A stretch of 64,000 bases of DNA from contig NZ_JASERU010000007.1 of assembly GCF_030504985.1 (NCBI RefSeq), positions 1 through 64,000 on the forward strand, written 5' to 3'. This stretch comes from Fulvimonas sp. R45 (lineage in GTDB: Bacteria; Pseudomonadota; Gammaproteobacteria; Xanthomonadales; Rhodanobacteraceae). Below the pieces are notes generated by a model that was not told the DNA's origin, did no database searches, and saw only the letters and a list, made by a program, of their open reading frames with translations. Below are positions 8,776 through 16,975 of the stretch, piece after piece. The position numbers and the translations under genes are program-made. Each line of letters opens with the position of its first letter. Position 1 is the first letter of the stretch.

Positions 8776-8897
8776 GCGCGGCCATCCGGTGGAAAACCGT
8801 TGGTATAGCCGCGCCGGGACGACAGCGTCAAGGAACGGCCGCACGCAATCGGGACGCCGCGCGGCCGTTCCCGTCCGCCTGGCCCGGGCGGGCGGTC

Positions 8898-9368
8898 TCA
8901 GTCGCCCATCTTGCTTTGCAGGTAGCGCTCGGCGCCGATGTCCTTGACCAGGCTCTGCTGGGTCTCCAGCCAGTCGATGTGCTCTTCCTCGTCGTGCAGG
9001 ATGCCCTTGAACAGGTCGCGGCTGACGTAGTCGGCGATGCCCTCGCTGTGCGCGATGGCGGCACGCAGGTCCTGGGCGGCGGCCAGCTCCAGGTCGAGGT
9101 CGCCCTGGATGCACTCCAGCACGTTCTCGCCGATGCGCAGCTTGCCCAGATGCTGCAGGTTGGGCAGGCCGTCGAGGAACAGGATGCGCTCGATCAGGCG
9201 ATCGGCGTGCTTCATCTCCTCGATCGACTCCTTGTACTCGTGCTCGGCCAGCTCCTGGTAGCCCCAGTCCTTGAACATGCGGTAGTGCAGGAAATACTGG
9301 TTGATCGCGGTCAGCTCGTTGTAGAGCACCTTGTTGAGGTATTCGATGACCTTGGCGTCGCCCTTCAT
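8898..9368 (-). CDS. bfr: bacterioferritin
   Basis: Iron-storage 24-mer subunit, 156 residues. All di-iron ferroxidase ligands of Bfr are present (E18, E51, H54, E94, E127, H130), as is the inter-subunit heme ligand M52 ([10 protein letters not shown]). Length and residues match E. coli Bfr. The ferredoxin gene bfd lies 122 bases upstream on the same strand, as expected for the Bfd-Bfr iron-release pair. Confidence 0.96.
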   Translation of the reverse strand: MKGDAKVIEYLNKVLYNELTAINQYFLHYRMFKDWGYQELAEHEYKESIEEMKHADRLIERILFLDGLPNLQHLGKLRIGENVLECIQGDLDLELAAAQDLRAAIAHSEGIADYVSRDLFKGILHDEEEHIDWLETQQSLVKDIGAERYLQSKMGD

Positions 9369-9490
9369 GCGCGTGCTCCGTGATGACCTGCCGCGACTAT
9401 ACGGATTCCGCCGCGGGCGCGACGGAACGCAAATGCCAATGGTTCGCGCATGCGCGCGCCGCACCCGGCGGCGCAACGGCGGGAAGGGAA

Positions 9491-9700
9491 TCAGGCGACG
9501 GCGACGAAGGCCGGCAGGGCGGGCACGGCTTCGAGCTGCTCGACGGCCTGCTGCAGGCAGGCGCGCGCCTCGGACTCGCAGCAGCCGCAGCAGTCCGAGC
9601 AGCCGGTACGCGCCTGCAGCTCGGCGAAGCCGCGCACGCCGTCGGCCGCCTGGCGGCGGATGTCGTGGTCGGTGACGGCGTTGCACAGGCAGATGTACAT
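9491..9700 (-). CDS. bfd: bacterioferritin-associated ferredoxin
   Basis: 69-residue [2Fe-2S] protein that reduces and mobilises iron stored in bacterioferritin. The N-terminus [16 protein letters not shown] carries the first two cysteines, and the second pair is in TGCSDCCGC. Start 9700 is preferred because family members begin MY(V/I)CLC; an in-frame ATG at 9709 adds three residues. A Fur-like box lies just upstream, consistent with expression under iron limitation. A cysteine-rich tail ([15 protein letters not shown]) is slightly unusual. Confidence 0.93.
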   Translation of the reverse strand: MYICLCNAVTDHDIRRQAADGVRGFAELQARTGCSDCCGCCESEARACLQQAVEQLEAVPALPAFVAVA

Positions 9701-9715
9701 GCCGCGCATTGGAAC

Positions 9716-9734
9716 GCGAATGCGAATGATTGTC
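9716..9734 (-). promoter_or_regulatory. putative Fur box upstream of bfd
   Basis: The plus strand reads GCGAATGCGAATGATTGTC, containing the GAATGATT core and hexamer spacing typical of proteobacterial Fur boxes. It lies 16-34 bases before the bfd start, where Fur with iron would block transcription. bfd is a well-known Fur-repressed gene in other proteobacteria. Confidence 0.6.
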
Positions 9735-9768
9735 AACTGGATCGCCCGTGCCGGGGGCGGACGGGCGT

Positions 9769-10320
9769 TCAGGCGGCGGCGCGCCCGCCGCCCGGGTCCG
9801 GCGCGCGCCGGGGCTGGTGGCCCACCCGCACGCTGAGCAATTCCTCCACCACCGGGGCGAAATGGCGCAGCGCGCGCTCGTACACGTCGCGCTTGAAGTT
9901 CACCACGTGCGCGGCGGGGTACCAGAAGTCGACCCAGCGCCACAGGTCGAACTCGGGCTTCTCGTTGGCGTCCAGGCGCAGCGCATCCTCCTGGCCGACC
10001 AGCCGCAGCAGGAACCACACCTGCTTCTGGCCGATGCACAGCGGGCGCTGGTGCTGGCGCACGTAGCGGCTGGGCAGGCGGTAGCGCAGCCAGCCGCGGG
10101 TGGCCGCGACCACTTCCACGTGGTGCGGCGCCAGGCCGGTTTCCTCTTCCAGCTCGCGGTACATGGCTTCCAGCGGCGTCTCGTCGCTGCGCATGCCACC
10201 CTGCGGGAACTGCCAGCCGTCGCGGCGCACGCGACGGGCCCAGAACAGCCGTCCGTCGCCGTTCAGCAGCACGATTCCCACGTTCGGGCGGTAGCCATCC
10301 GCGTCGATGATGTCGGCCAT
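9769..10320 (-). CDS. rppH: RNA pyrophosphohydrolase RppH
   Basis: Nudix enzyme that removes pyrophosphate from 5'-triphosphorylated mRNA and triggers RNase E decay. 183 residues. It starts [20 protein letters not shown], the RppH hallmark, followed by GWQFPQGG. The Nudix box is [23 protein letters not shown]. The start at 10320 is fixed by family alignment; the upstream in-frame ATG adds a low-complexity leader. Confidence 0.95.
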   Translation of the reverse strand: MADIIDADGYRPNVGIVLLNGDGRLFWARRVRRDGWQFPQGGMRSDETPLEAMYRELEEETGLAPHHVEVVAATRGWLRYRLPSRYVRQHQRPLCIGQKQVWFLLRLVGQEDALRLDANEKPEFDLWRWVDFWYPAAHVVNFKRDVYERALRHFAPVVEELLSVRVGHQPRRAPDPGGGRAAA

Positions 10321-10518
10321 CTTGCCTCCTCGCAGCGCGCCGGGCCGGAACCCGGCGCCGAACGGCACGAAACATTCCGGCCCGATTCAAGCACAGCGCG
10401 CGAAGCGCGGGCAAGCCGCGAAGGGCGTGGGAAGCTTGAATGCCGGCGCCGACGCGATTACACTGCCGCGCCCCGCCCGGTATCGCGCCCGATGCCCCTC
10501 GAGGCGGAGCGCACCCAT

Positions 10519-10595
10519 GGCTATGTAGCTCAGCCGGTTAGAGCACAGCACTCATAATGCTGGGGTCGGTGGTTCGAGTCCACCCATAGCCACCA
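10519..10595 (+). tRNA. tRNA-Met (CAT anticodon), elongator type
   Basis: 77 bases with encoded CCA. Acceptor arm GGCTATG pairs with CATAGCC. The anticodon stem CAGCA/TGCTG holds loop CTCATAA with anticodon CAT at 10553-10555. The T arm GGTGG-TTCGAGT-CCACC is standard. The body closely follows E. coli elongator tRNA-Met, including GGCTAxGTAGCTCAG. Base pair 1-72 is G-C, so it is not the initiator. Confidence 0.96.
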
Positions 10596-10993
10596 TACCC
10601 TCGTCCCGTTCAGCGCCGCCCGCATCGTGTGGTGCGCGGCTCGCGTATGGACGTCTGGACGTCCAAATGCCGCCCAAGCCGCGTCCCGCCTGGGACGGCC
10701 TGCCTCCTGCGCGCCTTCGCGCCGCCGCCGCTTCATCCGGCATTGACGCCACCCGGGTCATGCTGTCCGGCGCCGTGTGGCCGGCAGGTGGTGCGCGATG
10801 CACTTCGCAAGATTCTTCGGCGGCATGCGCCGGCCCCCGTGCGGCTCGCCTTGCGGGTGCCCGGCGCGGAGGCCTACCCTAGGATCGAGCAGGCCTCGCC
10901 TGTGCGTCCCCACCACATGCCGCGAAGACCGCCGGCGCCCGTGAAGCCGTGGCCCGCCGCTTCGCGCCTTCCGGGTAATCAAGGAGTATCGCG
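10596..10993 (+). other. 398-base intergenic region, no gene seen
   Basis: Between tRNA-Met and tal. Open frames here lack a ribosome site, have no recognisable product and show amino-acid use typical of GC-rich noise. A perfect 8-2-8 palindrome TGGACGTC-TG-GACGTCCA lies at 10648-10665, without a T tract. The tal promoter should be in the right half, which ends with AAGGAG before the tal ATG. Confidence 0.6.
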
Positions 10994-12067
10994 ATGCAAG
11001 ACACGGCCCGCACGCTGAACGGGCTCGGCCAGAGCCTCTGGCTGGACAACATCACGCGCGGCATGCTCCGCGCCGGCACGCTGGAGAAGTACCGTGACGA
11101 GCTCGTGGTCACCGGCCTCACCTCCAACCCCACCATCTTCGAGCACGCGATCAAGGGCGGCAGCGACTATGACGCCGCGATCCGCGCCGCCGGCGGCACG
11201 GACCCCGAGCAGCTGTTCTTCGACCTGGCGATCGACGACCTGCGCCAGGCGGCCCGGGTGTTCGAGCCGGTGCATGCGCGCACCGCGGGCGTGGACGGTT
11301 GGGTGTCGCTGGAAGTTTCGCCGCTGCTGGCCGACGATACCGCGCACACCGTCGAGCAGGCCGTGGCGCTGCACGGGCGCGCCGGCATCCCCAACCTCTA
11401 CATCAAGGTGCCGGGCACCACCGCCGGCGCGGGGGCGATCGAGGAGCTGATCTACCGCGGCGTGCCGATCAACGTCACCCTGCTGTTCTCGCCGAAGCAG
11501 TACCAGGCGGTGGCCGACGCCTACATGAAAGGCTTGGAGCGGCGCCTGGCGGAAGGACTGTCGCTGGACGTGGCCTCGGTGGCCTCGGTCTTCATCAGCC
11601 GCTGGGACGCGAAGGTGGCCAAGGCGGTGCCGGACGAACTGCACAACCAGCTCGGCCTGGCGGTGGCCGGCAGCGTGTACGCGCGCTACCGCGCGATGCT
11701 GGCCTCGCCGCGCATGCAGCGCCTGATGAACGCGGGCGCGCGGCCGCAGCGCCTGCTGTGGGCCAGCACCGGCACCAAGGACCCCAACGCCAGCGACACG
11801 CTGTACGTGGACCAGCTGGTCGCCCCGCTCACCGTCAACACGCTGCCCGAGAAGACCCTGCTGGCGGTGGCCGACCACGGCAGGCCGGGCGCGCCAATGG
11901 ACGCCGACGACACCGCCGCCCGCGCCGTGCAGGCGCGCTTCGCGGAGCGGGGCCTGCACGTGGACGAGCTGGCAGGGACGCTGCAGGACGAGGGTGCGGC
12001 CGCCTTCGTGAAGTCCTGGAACGACCTGCTCGACACGATCCGCCAGCGGATGGAGAAGGCGGCATGA
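10994..12067 (+). CDS. tal: transaldolase
   Basis: Transfers dihydroxyacetone from sedoheptulose-7-phosphate to glyceraldehyde-3-phosphate in the non-oxidative pentose phosphate pathway. 357 residues, matching the longer TalB-like class found with pgi. The N-terminus [12 protein letters not shown] and [15 protein letters not shown], and the Schiff-base lysine in [10 protein letters not shown], are visible; [11 protein letters not shown] lies near the C-terminus. AAGGAG lies nine bases before the ATG. It heads the sugar operon and overlaps pgi by four bases (ATGA). Confidence 0.95.
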   Translation: MQDTARTLNGLGQSLWLDNITRGMLRAGTLEKYRDELVVTGLTSNPTIFEHAIKGGSDYDAAIRAAGGTDPEQLFFDLAIDDLRQAARVFEPVHARTAGVDGWVSLEVSPLLADDTAHTVEQAVALHGRAGIPNLYIKVPGTTAGAGAIEELIYRGVPINVTLLFSPKQYQAVADAYMKGLERRLAEGLSLDVASVASVFISRWDAKVAKAVPDELHNQLGLAVAGSVYARYRAMLASPRMQRLMNAGARPQRLLWASTGTKDPNASDTLYVDQLVAPLTVNTLPEKTLLAVADHGRPGAPMDADDTAARAVQARFAERGLHVDELAGTLQDEGAAAFVKSWNDLLDTIRQRMEKAA

Positions 12068-14367
12068 GCGCATTGCGCGAAAGCCCGGCCTGGAAGGCGC
12101 TGGAAACGCATCACAGGTCGGTGTCGAGGCTGCACTTGCGCGAACTGTTCGCCAGGGACGAGGGGCGCGCCGAGCGCTACACCGCCGAGGCCGCCGGCTG
12201 GCGGCTGGACTATTCCAAGCACCGCATCACCGACGAGACGCTGAAGCGCCTGTTCGCGCTGGCCCGCGAGCGCGGGCTGGAGGCGAAGCGCGACGCGATG
12301 TTCGCCGGCGACAAGATCAACGCCACCGAGCGGCGCGCCGCGCTGCACGTGGCGCTGCGGGCGCCGGCCGGCAGCACCGTCCTGGTCGACGGCGAGAACG
12401 TGGTGCCGGAGGTGCAGGCGGTGCTGAAGCGCATGGCCGACTGCGCCGCGACGATCCGCGCCGGCGACTGGAAGGGCTACAGCGGGCGGCCCATCCGAAA
12501 TATCGTCAACATCGGCATCGGCGGCTCGGACCTCGGCCCGGTGATGGCCTACGAGGCGCTGCGCCACTACAGCGACCGCAGCCTGCGGCTGCGCTTCGTC
12601 TCCAACGTGGACGGCACCGACTTCGCCGAGGCGGTGCACGACCTGCGCCCGGACGAGACGCTGTTCATCGTCGCCTCCAAGACCTTCACCACGCTGGAGA
12701 CGATGACCAACGCGCACACCGCGCGCGACTGGCTGCTGGCCGCGGCGGGCAAGGACACCAGGGCGGTGGGCCGGCACTTCCTGGCGCTGTCCACCAACGA
12801 GGAGGCGGTCAACGCCTTCGGCATCCCCACCGAGCAGATGTTCGGCTTCTGGGACTGGGTCGGCGGGCGCTACTCGATGGATTCGGCCATCGGCCTGTCC
12901 ACCATGATCGCGATCGGCGCCGAGGCCTTCGGCGAGATGCTGGCCGGCTTCCACGCGATGGACGCGCATTTCCGCGGCACCCCGCTGGAGCGCAACCTGC
13001 CGGCGATCATGGGCCTGCTCGGTGTCTGGTACAACGACTTCTTCGACGCCGCCACGGTGGCGGTGCTGCCGTACGAGCAATACCTCAAGCGCTTCCCGGC
13101 CTACCTGCAACAGCTCACCATGGAGTCCAACGGCAAGAGCGTCACGCTGGAGGGCAAGGCGGTGGACTGCGCCACCGGGCCGGTCTACTGGGGCGAGCCG
13201 GGCACCAACGGGCAGCACTCGTTCTACCAGCTGATCCACCAGGGCACGCGGCTGATCCCCTGCGACTTCATCGCCTTTGGCGAGACGCTGAACCCGCTGG
13301 GCCGGCACCACGACCTACTGCTGGCCAACGTGATCGCCCAGGCCGAGGCGCTGGCGATGGGCAAGACGCTGAAGGAAGTGCGCGCCGAGGGCGTGCCGGC
13401 GAAGCTGGCCCCGCATAAGGTGTTCGAGGGCAACCGGCCGTCCAGCCTGCTGCTGGCCGAACGGCTCACGCCCAGCGCGCTGGGCGCGCTGGTGGCGCTG
13501 TACGAGCACAGCGTGTTCGTGCAGGCGGCGATCTGGGACATCAACCCATTCGACCAGTGGGGCGTGGAGCTGGGCAAGCAGCTGGCGCAGCGCGTGGCGG
13601 CGGAGATCGAATCGCCGCGCAAGCCGCTGGCGCACGACGCCTCCACCAACGCGGCGATCCGCTGGTACCGCAAGGCGCGCCACCGCGCCGCGGCGAAACC
13701 CGCGCCGGAAGCGCGCCGCGTGCTGGTGCTGGACGTGGGCGGCAGCCACGTCAAGGCGATGCTCAGCGGCAAGCGGCAGGAAGTGAAAATCGACTCCGGT
13801 CCGGCGATGGGCCCGCAGCAGATGATGGATGCGCTGCGCAAGCGCCTGCGCGGCTGGCAGTACGACGTGGTGAGCATCGGCTTCCCCGCGCCGGTGGTGC
13901 ACGGGCGCATCGTGCACGAGCCGCACAACCTCGGCGCGGGCTGGGTGGGCTTCGACTTCACCGCCGCCTTCGGCTGCCCGGTGAAGCTGGTCAACGACGC
14001 CGCGATGCAGGCGCTGGGCAGCTACCAGGGCGGGCGCATGCTGTTCCTCGGCCTGGGCACCGGGCTGGGCTCGGCGATGATCGTGGACGGTCTGGTCGAG
14101 CCGATGGAGCTGGCGCACATGCCGTACAAGAAGCACGACTACGAGCACTACGTCAGCGAGGCCGCGCGCGAGCGCCACGGCAAGAAGAAGTGGCAGGCGC
14201 ACGTGTTCGAGGAGGTCGAGGCGCTGCGCGCGGCGCTGGAGCCCGATTACGTGGTGCTCGGCGGCGGCAACGTGGAGCACCTGGACAAGCTGCCCGAGGG
14301 CGTGCGCCGCGGCGACAACGCCAACGCCTTCGCCGGCGGATTCCGACTGTGGGAGAACGTCGCATGA
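12064..14367 (+). CDS. pgi: bifunctional glucose-6-phosphate isomerase / ROK-family sugar kinase fusion
   Basis: 767 residues in one uninterrupted frame. Residues 1-~535 are phosphoglucose isomerase: [10 protein letters not shown] (150-159), DWVGGRYSM, catalytic E354 (MESNGK), H385 (GQHSFYQ) and K505 (LGKQLA). After a short basic linker ([17 protein letters not shown]), residues ~552-767 are a ROK-type kinase: DVGGSHVK (557-564), likely catalytic D645 (VNDAAMQ), [10 protein letters not shown] (663-672), [11 protein letters not shown]. The zinc CxCGxxGC motif of typical ROK glucokinases is absent, as in polyphosphate glucokinases. The enzyme could phosphorylate glucose and isomerise the product. 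Phosphoryl donor and sugar specificity are not shown. It overlaps tal and gnd by four bases each. Confidence 0.9.
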   Translation: MSALRESPAWKALETHHRSVSRLHLRELFARDEGRAERYTAEAAGWRLDYSKHRITDETLKRLFALARERGLEAKRDAMFAGDKINATERRAALHVALRAPAGSTVLVDGENVVPEVQAVLKRMADCAATIRAGDWKGYSGRPIRNIVNIGIGGSDLGPVMAYEALRHYSDRSLRLRFVSNVDGTDFAEAVHDLRPDETLFIVASKTFTTLETMTNAHTARDWLLAAAGKDTRAVGRHFLALSTNEEAVNAFGIPTEQMFGFWDWVGGRYSMDSAIGLSTMIAIGAEAFGEMLAGFHAMDAHFRGTPLERNLPAIMGLLGVWYNDFFDAATVAVLPYEQYLKRFPAYLQQLTMESNGKSVTLEGKAVDCATGPVYWGEPGTNGQHSFYQLIHQGTRLIPCDFIAFGETLNPLGRHHDLLLANVIAQAEALAMGKTLKEVRAEGVPAKLAPHKVFEGNRPSSLLLAERLTPSALGALVALYEHSVFVQAAIWDINPFDQWGVELGKQLAQRVAAEIESPRKPLAHDASTNAAIRWYRKARHRAAAKPAPEARRVLVLDVGGSHVKAMLSGKRQEVKIDSGPAMGPQQMMDALRKRLRGWQYDVVSIGFPAPVVHGRIVHEPHNLGAGWVGFDFTAAFGCPVKLVNDAAMQALGSYQGGRMLFLGLGTGLGSAMIVDGLVEPMELAHMPYKKHDYEHYVSEAARERHGKKKWQAHVFEEVEALRAALEPDYVVLGGGNVEHLDKLPEGVRRGDNANAFAGGFRLWENVA

Positions 14368-15407
14368 GCGTCACCGGCAAGAAGCTGCAGCTGGGTTTCG
14401 TCGGCCTGGGTCGCATGGGCCTGAACATGGTGCACCGGATGCAGGACGCCGGCGTCGATTGCGTGGTGTTCGACACCAACGCCGACGCCCGCGCAGCGGC
14501 GGCCAAGGCGGGCGCGCGGGCGGTGGAGTCGCTCGAAGCGATGGTCGGCCAGCTCGACGGTCCGCGCGCGGTGTGGCTGATGCTGCCCACCGCGGTGGTG
14601 GACAAGGTGCTCGACGCGCTGGTGCCGCTGCTCGGCGCCGGCGACATGGTGATCGACGGCGGCAACTCGCACTACGTCGAGGACCTGCGCCGCGCCAGGG
14701 CGCTCGGCGGGAAGCAGATCATGTACGTGGACGTCGGCGTCAGCGGTGGCGTATGGGGCCGCGAGCGCGGTTACTGCCAGATGATCGGCGGCCCCGAGGA
14801 GGCCTACCGGCACCTCGAACCCGCCTTCGCGGCGCTGGCGCCCGGCGTGGACGCCGCGCCGCGCTCGCCCGGACGCGAGGGCGAGCCGTCGCCCGCCGAG
14901 CGCGGCTACCTCTACTGCGGCCCGAACGGCGCCGGCCATTTCGTGAAGATGGTCCACAACGGCATCGAATACGGCCTGATGGCGGCCTATGCCGAGGGCC
15001 TCAACATCCTGCACGGCGCCAACGTGGGCCGGCAGGCGCAGGTGGTCGACGCCGAGACCACGCCGCTGGAGCATCCCGAACGCTACCAGTACGACTTCCC
15101 CCTGCACGACGTGGTGGAACTGTGGCGCCGCGGCAGCGTGGTCGGTTCGTGGCTGCTCGACCTCACCGCGATCGAGATGGGCAAGGACCCGACGCTGGCG
15201 AACTACGCCGGCCGCGTCTCCGATTCGGGCGAGGGGCGCTGGACCGCGCTGGCGGCGATCGAGGAAGGCGTCCCCGCGCCGGTGCTCACCTCGGCGCTGT
15301 TCGGCCGCTTCACCTCGCGCGGCAACGACCTGTTCGCGAACAAGGTGATGTCGGCGATGCGCCACGCCTTCGGCGGCCACGCCGAGAAGGCGGCCAAGGA
15401 CAGCTAG
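14364..15407 (+). CDS. gnd: 6-phosphogluconate dehydrogenase, decarboxylating (short type)
   Basis: Oxidises 6-phosphogluconate to ribulose-5-phosphate and CO2. 347 residues, so it belongs to the short GntZ/GndA-like class rather than the ~470-residue class. Rossmann motif [14 protein letters not shown], then [25 protein letters not shown], and catalytic-region [20 protein letters not shown]. An internal insert ([20 protein letters not shown], about residues 160-180) is longer than usual. Start 14364 overlaps the pgi-ROK stop (ATGA). Cofactor preference (NAD or NADP) cannot be judged. Confidence 0.92.
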   Translation: MSVTGKKLQLGFVGLGRMGLNMVHRMQDAGVDCVVFDTNADARAAAAKAGARAVESLEAMVGQLDGPRAVWLMLPTAVVDKVLDALVPLLGAGDMVIDGGNSHYVEDLRRARALGGKQIMYVDVGVSGGVWGRERGYCQMIGGPEEAYRHLEPAFAALAPGVDAAPRSPGREGEPSPAERGYLYCGPNGAGHFVKMVHNGIEYGLMAAYAEGLNILHGANVGRQAQVVDAETTPLEHPERYQYDFPLHDVVELWRRGSVVGSWLLDLTAIEMGKDPTLANYAGRVSDSGEGRWTALAAIEEGVPAPVLTSALFGRFTSRGNDLFANKVMSAMRHAFGGHAEKAAKDS

Positions 15408-15529
15408 ACGACCTCCACCGCGGGCCGCCGCCCGTCGCACGGGCCGCGCCGGCCCGCTCGCGGAGGCGGGCCCGTGCTGGCCCGCCGGCCCGGCCGACGC
15501 GCGGCCGGGCTCCCACCAAGGAGCATGCG

Positions 15530-16975
15530 ATGAGCGACACCACCCTGGTCATCCTCGGCGCCACCGGCGACCTCACCCAGCGCCTCTTGATGCCGGCGCT
15601 GTACCGGCTGCACCGGCTCGGCCTCACCAAGGACCTGCGCATCCTCGGCTATGCGATGGAGGGCTGGAGCCGGCAGCGCTTCGAGGACCACATCCACAAG
15701 GCGCTGAAGGCGTTCGCGCCGGACTACACCGCGGCGGCCTGGAAGCGCTTCAGCCAGCGGCTCGACTACGCGGGCGGCCAGCTCGATCCGAACGACCTTG
15801 CGAAGATCAAGGACAAGCTTGCGCCCGCCACGCTGTTCTACATGGCGTTGCCGCCGTCGCTGTTCGGCCCGGCCTCGCAGGCGCTGGGCGAGGCCGGCTT
15901 CGCCGCCGCGCCGCGCGGCGGCTGGCGCCGACTGGTGGTGGAGAAGCCGTTCGGCACCGACCTCGCCTCCGCCGAGAAGCTGCGCGCCGCGATGCACACG
16001 CACTGGGAAGAAAGCCAGATCCTGCGCATCGACCACTTCCTCGGCAAGGAGGCCACCCAGAACCTGATGGTGTTCCGCTTCGCCAACCGCTTCCTCGAAC
16101 CGGTGTGGAACGCGCAGCACATCGCGCAGGTGCAGATCACCTACGCCGAGACGCTGGGCGTGGAGAAGCGCGCCGGCTACTACGACCATGCCGGCGCGCT
16201 GCGCGACATGCTGCAGAACCACCTGATGCAGCTGTTCAGCCTCGCCGCGATCGAGCCGCTGTCGTGCTGGGATGCCGACGTGCTGCGCGACCACAAGGTG
16301 GAAGTGCTGCGCTCGGTGAAGCCGATCAACGCGCGCAACGTGGACAAGCACGCCGTGCGCGGCCAGTACCGCGCCGGCACGCTGGGCCGGAAAAAGCTGG
16401 CGGGCTACCGCAGCGAGCCGGGCATCCCGCGCGGTTCCAACACCGAGACCTTCGCCGCGCTGCGGCTGGAGATCGACAACTGGCGCTGGCAGGGCGTGCC
16501 GTTCTACCTGCGCAGCGGCAAGCGGCTGGCCAGCGACTGCTCGGAGATCGCGGTGCAGTTCCGCGAGGTGCCCGGCGCGCTGCCCGGCGGCGTGAAGGCG
16601 GACAACAACTGGATGGTGTTCCGCATGAAGCCCGAGCAGGGCATGCACCTGCTGGCCAACGCCAAGCTGCCGGGACTGGAGCTCGATGGTCACCAGGTCA
16701 CGCTCAGCGCACCCTATGTGCGCGACGGCGAGCACGAGTTCTCCGCCTACGAGCAGCTGCTGATGGACGCGATCGAGGGCGACCGCTCGCACTTCCTGCG
16801 CTTCGACGAGGTGGAGTGGGCCTGGCGCCTGCTCGATCCGGTGCTGCGCGCGTGGCAGGGCGGCACGCCGGACTTCTACGCCGCCGGCTCCGAGGGCCCA
16901 TCCACGCAGAATCGCCTGCTCGACCGCGGCCAGCACTGGCGCTCGATCGCCCTGCCGGATGGGGGCACGGCGTGA
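15530..16975 (+). CDS. zwf: glucose-6-phosphate 1-dehydrogenase
   Basis: First step of the oxidative pentose phosphate pathway: glucose-6-phosphate to 6-phosphogluconolactone with reduction of NADP. 481 residues. Dinucleotide site ILGATGDLTQRLL at the N-terminus; active-site signature IDHFLGKE with D168, H169 and K173; VEKPFGTDL upstream of it. AAGGAG lies seven bases before the ATG. The 122-base gap after gnd contains GC-rich inverted repeats, and the stop overlaps the GTG start of the GH15 gene (GTGA). Confidence 0.96.
   Translation: MSDTTLVILGATGDLTQRLLMPALYRLHRLGLTKDLRILGYAMEGWSRQRFEDHIHKALKAFAPDYTAAAWKRFSQRLDYAGGQLDPNDLAKIKDKLAPATLFYMALPPSLFGPASQALGEAGFAAAPRGGWRRLVVEKPFGTDLASAEKLRAAMHTHWEESQILRIDHFLGKEATQNLMVFRFANRFLEPVWNAQHIAQVQITYAETLGVEKRAGYYDHAGALRDMLQNHLMQLFSLAAIEPLSCWDADVLRDHKVEVLRSVKPINARNVDKHAVRGQYRAGTLGRKKLAGYRSEPGIPRGSNTETFAALRLEIDNWRWQGVPFYLRSGKRLASDCSEIAVQFREVPGALPGGVKADNNWMVFRMKPEQGMHLLANAKLPGLELDGHQVTLSAPYVRDGEHEFSAYEQLLMDAIEGDRSHFLRFDEVEWAWRLLDPVLRAWQGGTPDFYAAGSEGPSTQNRLLDRGQHWRSIALPDGGTA

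Noticed and set aside
10519-10595. tRNA-Ile2 (CAT modified to lysidine) or initiator tRNA as alternatives
   Set aside because: Body sequence follows elongator tRNA-Met, and the first pair is G-C, excluding the initiator form.
10629-11018. Long open frame between tRNA-Met and tal
   Set aside because: No ribosome site, no family resemblance, overlaps the tal start, and composition fits GC-rich noise.
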